In this document: piece after piece, positions 27,060 to 35,747 of the stretch
Numbering within the stretch: the stretch's first letter is position 1
Layout: each line of letters begins with the position of its first letter
Source of the DNA: Burkholderia aenigmatica
Lineage (GTDB): Bacteria > Pseudomonadota > Gammaproteobacteria > Burkholderiales > Burkholderiaceae
NCBI RefSeq assembly: GCF_902499175.1
Contig: NZ_CABVQC010000006.1
Coordinates: forward strand, 1-64,000
DNA length: 64,000 nt
Direction: 5' to 3'
Translations under genes and position numbers: made by a program
Notes under the pieces: generated by a model
What the model was told of the DNA's origin: nothing
What the model saw: only the letters and a program-made list of their open reading frames with translations
The model's database searches: none

Positions 27060-27710
27060 ATGGCACTCCATTACCCGCTGCTGTTCGCCTATCTCGCCGC
27101 GATCGTGCTGCTCATCGCGACCCCCGGCCCCGTCGTCATGCTCGTGGTTGGCACCGTCGCGCGGCGCGGTTTTCGCCAGGGCTTGCTGACCGCGGTGGGC
27201 GCGAATGCCGCGAGCCTCGTGATGATCGCGGGGGCGATGCTGATGGTGTTCGGCGTCGTGCTCGTCAGCGATCGCCTGCTCACGGGGCTGCACGTGGCCG
27301 GTTGCATCGTCATCGCGGTGCTAGCCATCCGGACGCTGCTCGGCGAATGGCGCGCCAGCCGGACGCGCGACGGCAACGACTCGCGGGAAGGCGAACCGGC
27401 ATCGCAGGCGCCGCGCTTGCCGGGCGTCGTGCGCGGCTTTCTCGTCGGCATCGCGAATCCGAAGGACCTGCTGTTCTTCGTCGCGTTCTTCCCGCAGTTC
27501 GTCGGCATCACGCCGGATTCGCGCGTGAGCCTGGCCATCCTGGCCGCACTGTGGATCGCGGTCGATTTCACGATCCTGACCAGCTACATGGCCGCGATCA
27601 ACCATCCGCTGATTCATCGCAAGCAGCGCTGGATCACGGCTTCGTCGGCGGGCGCGCTGCTCGTGATTGCGCTCGCCGGGCTTGGCGGCGCGATCGCGGG
27701 TGCCGCATAG
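27060..27710 (+). CDS. LysE/RhtB family exporter
   Basis: 216 residues, about six membrane helices. The family signature lies in the first helices (LIATPGPVVMLVVGTVARRGFRQG), and GFLVGIANPKDLLFFVAFFPQF occurs before helix 4. It exports amino acids or related compounds across the inner membrane; the substrate is not known. A 25-residue polar loop (about 100-123) joins helices 3 and 4. It is paired with the divergent LysR gene. Confidence 0.86.
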   Translation: MALHYPLLFAYLAAIVLLIATPGPVVMLVVGTVARRGFRQGLLTAVGANAASLVMIAGAMLMVFGVVLVSDRLLTGLHVAGCIVIAVLAIRTLLGEWRASRTRDGNDSREGEPASQAPRLPGVVRGFLVGIANPKDLLFFVAFFPQFVGITPDSRVSLAILAALWIAVDFTILTSYMAAINHPLIHRKQRWITASSAGALLVIALAGLGGAIAGAA

Positions 27711-27768
27711 GCCCATCGGCGATCTGCGTTACGCTTCGTGTGCCTCAACGCTCTTATCGAGTTCAACC

Positions 27769-28143
27769 ATGTCCAGCACTACCCCGACTTTCTCCGAGCA
27801 CCTCTTTTCCTATGGCACGCTGCAACTCGAACCGGTGCAGCTTGCCACCTTCGGCCGCAAGCTCGACGGCCGTGAGGATGCGATGCCCGGTTACGCAATG
27901 ACGATGCTGAAAATCGACGACCCGGAAGTGGTCGCGACGAGCGGGAAGACGCATCATCCGGTGGTGGCCTATACCGGCCACGCGGGCGACCGCGTCACGG
28001 GCACCGTGTTTGCGATCACGCCCGAAGAACTGCAGCACGCGGACGACTACGAAGTCGATTCGTATCGACGCGATCGCGTGGTGCTCGAGTCGGGCGTCGC
28101 CGCATGGGTGTACGTGGACGCGAATTCGCCGCGCCCGGATTGA
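27769..28143 (+). CDS. gamma-glutamylcyclotransferase-fold protein (AIG2-like)
   Basis: 124 residues. FSYGTLQ at 13-19 is the phosphate/substrate loop of the GGCT (AIG2, YtfP) fold. An acidic residue expected in the pocket lies in the ITPEELQHADDYE region. The family cyclises gamma-glutamyl amines or has related activities; the actual substrate is unknown. The start at 27769 fits the domain boundary. It follows the LysE gene by 58 bases and is convergent with the DUF3142 gene. Confidence 0.75.
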   Translation: MSSTTPTFSEHLFSYGTLQLEPVQLATFGRKLDGREDAMPGYAMTMLKIDDPEVVATSGKTHHPVVAYTGHAGDRVTGTVFAITPEELQHADDYEVDSYRRDRVVLESGVAAWVYVDANSPRPD

Positions 28144-28186
28144 GTCCGGTTCGCGGGCACGATCGACGCCGCCGCGATTGGGCCCG

Positions 28187-28903
28187 CTAATCGTTGCGCA
28201 GGAACACGACGTAGCCGCGGAACCACGGGTTCGTCGCGAGGTAGGGCGGCGCGTCCCATTCGCCGCCCTGGATGATGCCGATGCGAAACGGCAGCTGCAG
28301 CCGCGCGACGCGCGGCAAGTAGTCCGCGTAGTCGGGGATCGTGCTGCGGCCCTGGTAGGTCTGCACGACCACTTCGTCGACGATTCCCCTGAGCTGGTTG
28401 ACCTGGTCGGTATCGATGCGGCTGCTCCAGTCGAGCAGCCCGGTGATGCTCAGCCGGCAATCGGCGGGCAGCGTCTCGCGCAGCGACCGCAGGAATTCGA
28501 GGTAATCCTGCAGGTGGCGCGTGCGCGCATCGAAGTCGATCTGGATACCGGTGATCGTGCGGCCCGACGCGCGCCAGCGCGTGAGCTGCGCGAGCATGAT
28601 CTGCGTGACGCGCGGTGTCCACCGCAGCGTATGCGCACGATAGACGAGCCACACGCGCGCCTGCGGCGCGGGCGGCAGCGCGACGCCCTGCGCGATCACG
28701 CGGACCTGCGATTCGTCCCGCGGCGGGGCCTCGATCTGCCCTTGGAGCACGTAGACGGTGCGGGCGGCGCGCACGACCGCCTGCGGCTTCACGCCCGCCC
28801 ACAGCCAGAACGCGTCGTACCGCGCGGCGTCGACGGTGCCGGCCAGGGCGACGCGCCCGGCCAGCAGCAGTGCGAGGCACGCCAGGCACGCGATGCGCTT
28901 CAC
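28187..28903 (-). CDS. DUF3142 exported protein
   Basis: 238 residues with a signal peptide (MKRIACLACLALLLAGRVALAG, cleavage near 21). The mature part has a TIM-barrel-like pattern typical of DUF3142, with ITGIQIDFDARTRHLQDYLEF and VVVQTYQG, resembling glycoside-hydrolase-18-like folds. Activity is unestablished. It begins 7 bases after the stop of the larger TPR protein, so both are probably one operon acting in the periplasm. Confidence 0.72.
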   Translation of the reverse strand: MKRIACLACLALLLAGRVALAGTVDAARYDAFWLWAGVKPQAVVRAARTVYVLQGQIEAPPRDESQVRVIAQGVALPPAPQARVWLVYRAHTLRWTPRVTQIMLAQLTRWRASGRTITGIQIDFDARTRHLQDYLEFLRSLRETLPADCRLSITGLLDWSSRIDTDQVNQLRGIVDEVVVQTYQGRSTIPDYADYLPRVARLQLPFRIGIIQGGEWDAPPYLATNPWFRGYVVFLRND

Positions 28904-28910
28904 GCGGCGC

Positions 28911-31085
28911 TTACCAGTAGTAGCGGAGCTTCTGCGCCCACGGCGTGCCCGCGTAGCTGGCCTTCAGCGTATCGAACCAGCGCTTGCGCACGTTCTTCGG
29001 CACGTCCTTGCCGCCGCATTCGTTGGAGCCGCCCGGCGCATAGCACTTGATCGCGCGGTAGTACGCGTAGGCGCGGTCGTTCGGGTTCGCCTGGGCATCG
29101 GCCATCACCGTCACGTAGCTCGACATCCGCTCGTACGGCTTGCCGGCGAACTGCGACGGCCCGGCGCCGAGCGTCGGCGGGATGCGCGTGGCGGCCGTCG
29201 TCGATGCGTTGCGTATCCACATCGGCACCGGATCGTTTTCGAGGCCGGGTGCGGGCGGGTGCAGGCGCACGAAATCGGCGAGGCAGTTCAGCCCTTTCGC
29301 ATCGGCGGGATTCTGCTGGAGCGCCGTCGCAATGTCGTGCGCGGACGGGCACGTATAAGCGTCGTCGTTTTTGGCGCCGGCTGCGATGAACGGCTTCAAC
29401 GGATCGGCGGGCTTGCCGGACACCAGCGCGGCATCCGCGATGAACTCGGCGTAATGCGAGCGCGTGAGCTCCTTGTACAGCAGCGTGTACAGCGCGGTGT
29501 CGCGCATCGCGCCGCCGGCCGCCTGGTTTTGCGCCTGCGCACGCAGCAGGTCCGCATTGGCCGAGCGTTGCAGCAGCACGGCGCGAATCGCGGCGTTCTG
29601 CACGGGCGAATCGTCGGCGAACGCGTCGTTGACGAGTCCGGCCTGCTCCAGGTTGATCGCGAGCGCGAGTTCCAGCGCCTCGCGCTGGAAGCGGAATTTC
29701 GCCAGCGGGATCAGGTCGCGCCACAGCTGGCGCGCCTTGTCGGTCTGGCCGCTGTCCTCCAGCGCGAACCCGCGCAGTGCCTGCTGGCTCAGGCCGAAGT
29801 AGTCGAGCGGCTCGGCGGGCGTCTGCGGCAGCAATGCGAGCGCGGCGTCCGGCTTGTGCCCGATCTGGACATACCAGGTCGCGAGCAGGTAGTCGTAGAG
29901 CGCGGGCGCATTCGCGAAGCGCGGCTTCTGCGCCTGCAGGTCGTCCAGCGTCAGCGACTTGCTGCGGCTCGAATCGCTGCTGTTCGACGTGCGCATGTTC
30001 AGCAGGTCGATGGTCGCGAGCACGGTCGGCGACTGGATCTGGCTCGGGTCGAAGTCCGCCCCGAACAGCAGCTTGCTGTCGAGTTCGTTCGCCAGCTGGA
30101 TCAGCGGCACGTTCGACGTCGCCGGCGACCAGCGCGCGAGCGCGTGGCCGTACAGGTCGGCCTGCTGGGTGACGTTCCCGCCGAGCCACGCGACACGCCG
30201 CAACAGTCCCGTCGCGGAGGTCGCATAGCGTCCCTGCGGATACACCTTCAGGTAGGTGCGAAACACCGTATTGGCCGCGTCGAGCGATACCTTCGTCACG
30301 CGGCCGCGCGACGGCGTGGGGCCGTCGTTGTCGAACACGTTGGCCTGCGCGGCATTCAGCTGCGCGCGCCCGGCCATATAGAGGCCGGTTTCCTTCAGCC
30401 ACGGGTTCGCGCTGTGCGAAGCGCTCGCGAAGGCCCGGGTCGCGGTGAGGAAGTCGGCACGGTAGAACGCGTTCGTGCCGTCGAGGTACGCAGCGAACTG
30501 CTGACCGAGCGGCGACTTGACCGGCGGTTTCGTCCAGGCCGCGGTGCTCGCGCCGCCCGTGGCGCAGGTCTTCTGCGTGATGTCGGCGCGCGCCGCGCGC
30601 AAGCGCGCGGCTTCGTCGGCGGGGAGGCCACCGGCACTGCCCAGCGCGTCGTTGAATGCGTCGGCGCCCGCGCTCATGCTGCGGCAGATGCTGCCTTCGC
30701 CGTCGGCGTACTGGTTCGACGGTGCTTCGCTATCCGCTGCGTTGCCGGTCTTGTCGGGCTCCTTCTGCCCGATGTAGATCCATCCGGAAAAGTCCATCGG
30801 GAACGGCACGATGATCTGGTTGATCCGGTCTTTCGCCGGGATCGTCTTCGGATCCGGAAACGCCTGCGCGACCTTGGTGCTGTCGACCATCATCAGCATC
30901 GCGTTGATGCGTGTGTCGTTGGCCGGGCTCAGCATCGGCAGGTTGGCGCAGGAGTAGGTGGTTTGCCGGAGCGTGGTCGGCGCATAGCAGCCGTCGTCGC
31001 CGCTGGCATGGGCGCCGGGGATCCAGAGCAGGCTGGCCGCCAGCGTGGCGAACAGGTTTCGGTGCAGCGATGGGTTTTTAGGCAT
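28911..31085 (-). CDS. large periplasmic TPR-like protein
   Basis: 724 residues with an N-terminal signal sequence ending near GAHA (residues 1-27). From about 200 to 520 it is a string of helix pairs of TPR/Sel1 type (FYRADFLTATRAFASASHS, YGHALARW, LLATWYVQIG). Cys residues near the start (GCY, SCA) and near the end (YAPGGSNECGGK) may form disulphides. The final residues are YYW. Function is unknown. It is followed by the exported DUF3142 protein after 7 bases. Confidence 0.7.
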   Translation of the reverse strand: MPKNPSLHRNLFATLAASLLWIPGAHASGDDGCYAPTTLRQTTYSCANLPMLSPANDTRINAMLMMVDSTKVAQAFPDPKTIPAKDRINQIIVPFPMDFSGWIYIGQKEPDKTGNAADSEAPSNQYADGEGSICRSMSAGADAFNDALGSAGGLPADEAARLRAARADITQKTCATGGASTAAWTKPPVKSPLGQQFAAYLDGTNAFYRADFLTATRAFASASHSANPWLKETGLYMAGRAQLNAAQANVFDNDGPTPSRGRVTKVSLDAANTVFRTYLKVYPQGRYATSATGLLRRVAWLGGNVTQQADLYGHALARWSPATSNVPLIQLANELDSKLLFGADFDPSQIQSPTVLATIDLLNMRTSNSSDSSRSKSLTLDDLQAQKPRFANAPALYDYLLATWYVQIGHKPDAALALLPQTPAEPLDYFGLSQQALRGFALEDSGQTDKARQLWRDLIPLAKFRFQREALELALAINLEQAGLVNDAFADDSPVQNAAIRAVLLQRSANADLLRAQAQNQAAGGAMRDTALYTLLYKELTRSHYAEFIADAALVSGKPADPLKPFIAAGAKNDDAYTCPSAHDIATALQQNPADAKGLNCLADFVRLHPPAPGLENDPVPMWIRNASTTAATRIPPTLGAGPSQFAGKPYERMSSYVTVMADAQANPNDRAYAYYRAIKCYAPGGSNECGGKDVPKNVRKRWFDTLKASYAGTPWAQKLRYYW

Positions 31086-31273
31086 TTTTTTCTTGTGCCG
31101 GGTGTGGGGCCGCAGCGGCCGAGTCTCTCAGGTGAGGCGATTTCGCCCCGGCGCGTATCGTACCGCACGGGCTGCACGAAATTCGCAGGCGCGCGCTGCG
31201 GCCGGGCTCAGCGGCAACCGACGAGCGTAGGTCGGCAAGTCATGTCGATGGCCGGTTCGATCCGGCGCCTGCA

Positions 31274-32686
31274 TCACGCGTATACGCTGCTGGCGACGCC
31301 GTCGCCGGCCACATCGTCGATCGCGGCGCGCAGGTCGTCGATCGCCACCATCAACTCGCGAACCTGCCGCAACGACGGGTACTGGTGCAGCACGGCATGC
31401 CATTGCGGTAGCGTCAGCAGCGCGTGCCAGACGACGCCGAGGCTGCCCGGATCGGCATCCGGCCGCTGTGCCAGCGCGCTCGCGTATTCGAGGCTGGCCT
31501 GTGCCGACAGCAACTGCATCCGGCTGGCAGCGCCCAGCAGGCGCGGCGTCGCGTCCGCGGACGCATCGCAGCAATAGAGCACTTCCCGTGGCAGCGCCGC
31601 TTCGTCGGTCGTCAGCGCGCGCAGCGACGCGCCGTGCACGCGCACCGTGCCCTGGTGCGTCTCGAACGCATAGATCGTGTCCGGATCGGCCTGCGCGAGC
31701 AGGTTCAGGCCGCGCAGCAGCCGCGGCAGATCGGTCGTCGCGGCATCCGCGGACGCTTTCGCTTCGACGAGGAAGCGCACGTTCCACGCAGGCGCCGGGT
31801 CATCGCCGCGCGGGCGTTCAAGCAGGATCGCGTCCCATTCGGTTTTCGCGCGATCGTGCCGGCCCGGTATCGACGACGGCACGCGCATCGACGTCACCAC
31901 CCGGTACGTGCGGCGTGCGTCGACGGCGTCGAGCCTGCTGGCCAGTGCGTCGAGCGCCCGCGCGGCCAGCGCTTCGACGGCTGCGCCACGCTGCTGCGAC
32001 GCGACGCCTTGCGCGACGGCGACCGTGCTGCCTTCGAGCGGACCTTGGCGAACCCAGAGCGCACGGTAGCGACGGACGTGCTCGTTCGATGCCAGTGCGT
32101 CGACGCGCAGCATGCGTTCGAGCGCGGGGCTGTCCTTCAGCTTGACGATGTCCTGCTCGAATGCGGCGTCGGTCGCCATGTCGGGCAGCGCGAGCAGTTG
32201 CCGCAATGTGTCGTGCAGGTCGGCCCACGACGCGGCGGTAGCGGCCGCATGCAGCCGCGCGAGCCCGTCGCGTTGCCACGGCCGGGCGCTGCGCTCGAGC
32301 TTGGCCGGGTGCGCGATCGCATTGACGGCCGAGTGCAGCGCGCGACGGTCCTGTTCGGCGTGCGCGGACAACGACGCGTATTCGCGCACGCTCGGCGCAT
32401 CGTGCCGCAGCACCGCGGCCTGGAAGGCGGGATCGCCGGAGTGCGTATCCGTCGCATCGCGGATCATCTGCGCGAGGGCGTCGATGAAGCGCTGCCGCAG
32501 TGCCGCGTCGGGCGTCTGTCCGTCGCTTCGCATCCTGCGTGCTTCCTCGATCACGATCGCGAGCGTGGCGGCCGGGTTCGCGGCATCGGCCGGCGACAGC
32601 GCGCGGTCGAGCGGCGGCAGCCGGTAGCGGCGCGCGACGGTGCGCAGTGTTTCGTCGAGCAGGGCGGGAAGCGGTGTCAGCGACAT
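31274..32686 (-). CDS. unknown protein with a PD-(D/E)XK nuclease-like core
   Basis: 470 residues from the ATG at 32686. Residues 1-225 are helical and Ala/Arg-rich. Residues 230-320 show a helix with E238, strand YRVVTSMRVP, strand TEWDAILLE with D285, and strand WNVRFLVEAK with E308 and K310. That is the E...D...ExK order of the PD-(D/E)XK nuclease fold. The C-terminal part is helical with two Cys (YCCD). No signal peptide. No partner methylase, helicase or toxin gene adjoins. The family name is not recognised, so the nuclease idea rests on the motif only. Confidence 0.6.
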   Translation of the reverse strand: MSLTPLPALLDETLRTVARRYRLPPLDRALSPADAANPAATLAIVIEEARRMRSDGQTPDAALRQRFIDALAQMIRDATDTHSGDPAFQAAVLRHDAPSVREYASLSAHAEQDRRALHSAVNAIAHPAKLERSARPWQRDGLARLHAAATAASWADLHDTLRQLLALPDMATDAAFEQDIVKLKDSPALERMLRVDALASNEHVRRYRALWVRQGPLEGSTVAVAQGVASQQRGAAVEALAARALDALASRLDAVDARRTYRVVTSMRVPSSIPGRHDRAKTEWDAILLERPRGDDPAPAWNVRFLVEAKASADAATTDLPRLLRGLNLLAQADPDTIYAFETHQGTVRVHGASLRALTTDEAALPREVLYCCDASADATPRLLGAASRMQLLSAQASLEYASALAQRPDADPGSLGVVWHALLTLPQWHAVLHQYPSLRQVRELMVAIDDLRAAIDDVAGDGVASSVYA

Positions 32687-32823
32687 GGTCGGTATCGGCG
32701 TGAAAGCGTGCGTGCCAAGGGTTAGGGCGCAGTGCGCACGATGATGTGCAACGTTATCACGCCGGGGCGGGCGGGATGGGGCGCGTGCCGTTGCGAAGGG
32801 GCGTCGTGCCACGGCACGCGGCA

Positions 32824-33378
32824 TCAGTCGCGCGCAATGTTCCTGGTCAGCGTCTCGATGGTCAGGCTGTCGTCTCGCGGCACGCCGACGCCTGCGTCGA
32901 ACGGGTAGCCCATCCGCTCGCCCGTTCGCGTGTAGCCGCGGCGCAGGTAGAAGTCGATCAGTTCGTGGCGCACCGACAGGACGACCATCACGGCGGTTCC
33001 GATCTTCCAGTGGCGAACGGCGAATTGCTCGGCTTCGTTCAGCAACGCCTTGCCGAGCCCGCGGTCCTGCATCGACGGCGCGACGGCCAAGGTGCCGAGA
33101 CAGGCCGCGTTGCCGTCTCGTCTGACTTCGATGCAGCCGGCGATGCTGCCATCGATCTCCGCGACGAGCAGGGCGGAGTCCGGTGCCCGCAGCGTCGCAG
33201 CGAGCTGTGACGACGTCATTCGCGGGCCGTCGATCAATGATGCTTCATGTGTCCATCCGGCCGCACCCGTCGTCGGGCGGTACGCTGCGTTGACCAATCG
33301 GACGAGCGCGTCGACGTCCTGCTCGGTCGCTGCCCGGTAGCTGGCGGCGCGCTTGAGCCCGCCTGTCGTTTCATCCAT
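32824..33378 (-). CDS. GNAT N-acetyltransferase
   Basis: 184 residues from the ATG at 33378. Acetyl-CoA binding motif A is LGTLAVAPSMQDRGLGKALL, with the Q/R-x-x-G-x-G/A core (QDRGLGKA). Downstream come LSVRHELIDFYLRRGY and the usual beta7 region. The N-terminal YRAATEQDVDALVRLVNAAYR segment is typical. The acceptor is unknown. The EamA gene is divergent, 232 bases away. Confidence 0.83.
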   Translation of the reverse strand: MDETTGGLKRAASYRAATEQDVDALVRLVNAAYRPTTGAAGWTHEASLIDGPRMTSSQLAATLRAPDSALLVAEIDGSIAGCIEVRRDGNAACLGTLAVAPSMQDRGLGKALLNEAEQFAVRHWKIGTAVMVVLSVRHELIDFYLRRGYTRTGERMGYPFDAGVGVPRDDSLTIETLTRNIARD

Positions 33379-33610
33379 TTGAGCCTTCGGTGTCCGGTAC
33401 AACGGTTGGTCCTGAACGTCACGTCGTCCAAGGATAGCCGAACGATCGGCCGGCATGGGCATGGGCCCGGCCTGGCCGAACACCCGGCCATCGACATTTC
33501 GCGTTACGCTGAAGCGTTCGCGCCGGGCCACCGGCATCATCGGCTTATGCGGCCCGTGCCGAACGGGCCGATCCCGATCCCGCCGTGGACTGCGAACGCG
33601 AATCCCCGAC

Positions 33611-34531
33611 ATGCAGCAGCCCGTCATGCCCCGCAGCCCGCCCGCCGTCGCGGATCTGCTCCTGCTCCTCACGCTCTCGACGTTATGGGGCGCGTCCTAC
33701 ACGTTCATCCGGATCGGCGTCGAGACGATTCCGCCGCTGACGCTGATCGCCGCGCGGACCCTGATCGCGGGCGCGGTGCTGCTGCTGTGGATGCGCGTCA
33801 CGCGCATTCGGATGCCGCGCGATCTCGCGGTCTGGCGGCGCTTCTTCGTCCAGGCGCTGCTGAACAGCGTCGTGCCGTTCACGCTGATCGCGTGGGCCGA
33901 ACGTTCGGTCGAAGCGGGGCTTGCGACGATCCTTAATTCCGCGTCACCCGTACTCGCATTCGTCGGCACCTGGCTGATCACGCGCCATGAGCCGCTGACG
34001 CCCAGGAAGCTGTTCGGCGTCGTCGCGGGGCTCGTCGGCATCGCGCTGGTGGTCGGCGTCAGCGCATTCGAAGGGCTCGGGCGGCAACTCGTGCCGCAAC
34101 TGGCGATCGTCGCGGCGACCGTTTGCTACGCGGGCGCGGCGATCTACGGGCGGGCCTTCAGCGGACTGTCGCCCGCGGCGCCTGCCGCCGGCTCGCTCAT
34201 CGTCGGCGCGGCCGTGCTGGTACCGGCCAGTCTCGTCGTCGATCGCCCGTGGACGCTTCATCCGTCGGCGCCATCGCTGATCGCGCTGGCAGCGCTCGCG
34301 GTCTTCTCGACCGCACTCGCGTTCGTCATCTACTTCCGGCTCGTCCAGACGCTCGGGTCGGTCGGCACGACGGCGCAGGCGTATCTGCGCGTGCCGATCG
34401 GCGTTGGCATCAGCATGGCGCTGCTCGGGGAGTCGTTGTCGGCATCGGCGTGGCTGGGGCTCGGATGCGTCGTCGCGGGCGTGGCCGCGATGACGCTGCC
34501 GTCACGACCGCGCGGGCAGCCACGCTCCTGA
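33611..34531 (+). CDS. EamA/DMT family transporter
   Basis: 306 residues with ten hydrophobic helices in two EamA repeats. The first repeat has LWGASYTFIRIGVETIPP, the second LAFVIYFRLVQTLGSVGTT. It is an inner-membrane exporter or permease of unknown substrate. The start MQQPVMPRS was chosen because the first helix follows at about 14. It is convergent with the hydratase at 34623; a small 7-bp-arm hairpin (34548-34568) lies between. Confidence 0.83.
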   Translation: MQQPVMPRSPPAVADLLLLLTLSTLWGASYTFIRIGVETIPPLTLIAARTLIAGAVLLLWMRVTRIRMPRDLAVWRRFFVQALLNSVVPFTLIAWAERSVEAGLATILNSASPVLAFVGTWLITRHEPLTPRKLFGVVAGLVGIALVVGVSAFEGLGRQLVPQLAIVAATVCYAGAAIYGRAFSGLSPAAPAAGSLIVGAAVLVPASLVVDRPWTLHPSAPSLIALAALAVFSTALAFVIYFRLVQTLGSVGTTAQAYLRVPIGVGISMALLGESLSASAWLGLGCVVAGVAAMTLPSRPRGQPRS

Positions 34532-34622
34532 CACCCGCCACGAAGCAGGCCGCGCATGGATCGCGGCCATCATGCTGAGGCCAGCGACCGCCCCGGTCAG
34601 CCGTGCCCGCGTGCCGCGTGCA

Positions 34623-35384
34623 TCACGCCGTCAACGTCACCGACAGGCTGCCGAGGTCGCCGAAGCGGACCGTCAGCGCATCGCCGAGCGGCACGTCGAT
34701 CGCGCCCGCGTACGAACCGGTCGTCACGATCTGCCCGGCGCGCACGGCGTCGCCGCGCGAGGCGAGGAAATTGACGAGCCACACCAGCGGTTTCAGCGGA
34801 TCGCCGTCCGGATGGCGGCCATCGATCGCGCGGTTCAGCGCGCCTTCGAACGACAGCGCCAGCGTCTCGAGCGGCACGTTCAGCCCGTCGGGCACGACCG
34901 GGCCGACGCACAGCCCCTGGTTGAATTGCCCGTCGGCCAGCAGTTCGAACTTCGACGCGCGCGTGGGCTCCGCATAGCGGCAGCCCAGCACCTCGAGCAC
35001 GATGCGCACTTCGCGGATCGCGTCGCGCACCTCCTGTTCGTCGTACGGCTGTTCGCGCGCGGGCAGGTCGCGATCGAGCACGAACGCGATTTCCGGTTCG
35101 ATCCGCACGATCGGCCCGCCGACCACGCGGTACGGCGCATCGGCGTCGCGGATCGTCGACGCGAAGATCGGCGCGAGGATCACGCGGTCGGGCGGCGGCA
35201 GCGCGCATTTCCATCCGCCGATGGGTTCGCCGAGCAGGTCGGCCACGCGCTGCTGGATCGCGAGCGCGGTCTCGACGTTCTCGGGACGCAGCGCATCGGG
35301 CAGCAGCGGGCCGGGCGCGCCGGCATGGCGGGCGGCGACGAGATGCTGGGCGGCGCCGTCCACGCGTTCGGTAGTCGTTGTCAT
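34623..35384 (-). CDS. 2-keto-4-pentenoate hydratase / FAH-type enzyme
   Basis: 253 residues of the fumarylacetoacetate-hydrolase superfamily, closest by eye to the MhpD/hydratase branch. Features are GWKCALPPPDRV, EPEIAFVL (metal-binding E-x-E) and the GSYAG loop near the C-terminus. It would hydrate or cleave a 2-keto acid. It is divergent from the sugar ABC operon and shares its 363-base promoter region, which holds a LacI-type operator, so it may belong to the same catabolic programme. That link is only positional. Confidence 0.75.
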   Translation of the reverse strand: MTTTTERVDGAAQHLVAARHAGAPGPLLPDALRPENVETALAIQQRVADLLGEPIGGWKCALPPPDRVILAPIFASTIRDADAPYRVVGGPIVRIEPEIAFVLDRDLPAREQPYDEQEVRDAIREVRIVLEVLGCRYAEPTRASKFELLADGQFNQGLCVGPVVPDGLNVPLETLALSFEGALNRAIDGRHPDGDPLKPLVWLVNFLASRGDAVRAGQIVTTGSYAGAIDVPLGDALTVRFGDLGSLSVTLTA

Positions 35385-35556
35385 GTCGGTTGAGCGAGTT
35401 GAAAGTGGGCCGGCAAATAAGGGCCGGACGAAAGTCGCACATCCGATGATAGCGCCTTCGGCTCGATGGCCGCTCGATCCGGTTGCGCATGGACGGCTCG
35501 CAACCGCCGCGACAGGCCTCCGGGATATCCCCTAGACGATCGGTTCGCCCCGGCGC

Positions 35557-35586
35557 TTGCACGCCGGGCAGGTTGTGCGACACAAT
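35557..35586 (+). promoter_or_regulatory. predicted promoter of the sugar ABC operon
   Basis: TTGCAC (35557-35562), 18-base spacer, CACAAT (35581-35586). The LacI-type operator begins two bases after the -10, so bound repressor would block the transcription start (about 35593). A leader of about 155 bases precedes the first ATG. Confidence 0.5.
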
Positions 35587-35587
35587 A

Positions 35588-35603
35588 GGGAAAGCGCTTT
35601 CCC
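35588..35603. promoter_or_regulatory. LacI-family operator GGGAAAGCGCTTTCCC (copy 1)
   Basis: Perfect 16-base palindrome with the central CG of LacI/GalR-family operators. An identical copy lies at 44124-44139 before the porin, and a 13-of-16 copy at 44020-44035 before the LacI gene. The recurrence beside the LacI gene makes that protein the likely binder. Confidence 0.82.
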
Positions 35604-35747
35604 AAATGAATCGGACGACGGGGAAACGCGGGCGACTGCGCGACGGATCGCGGCCGCATCGGATGCCGCATGTTCCGATCGCCGCACGCCATCGGCCGTG
35701 CGCCACTCGCCGTGCACAACGATTCGACAACAACATGGAGACAGCAG

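Larger units (their letters stand above)
35385..35747. other. divergent promoter region of the sugar operon
   Basis: 363 bases between the FAH-type gene and the solute-binding gene. It holds the promoter and LacI-type operator at 35557-35603. The rest shows no gene. Confidence 0.6.
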
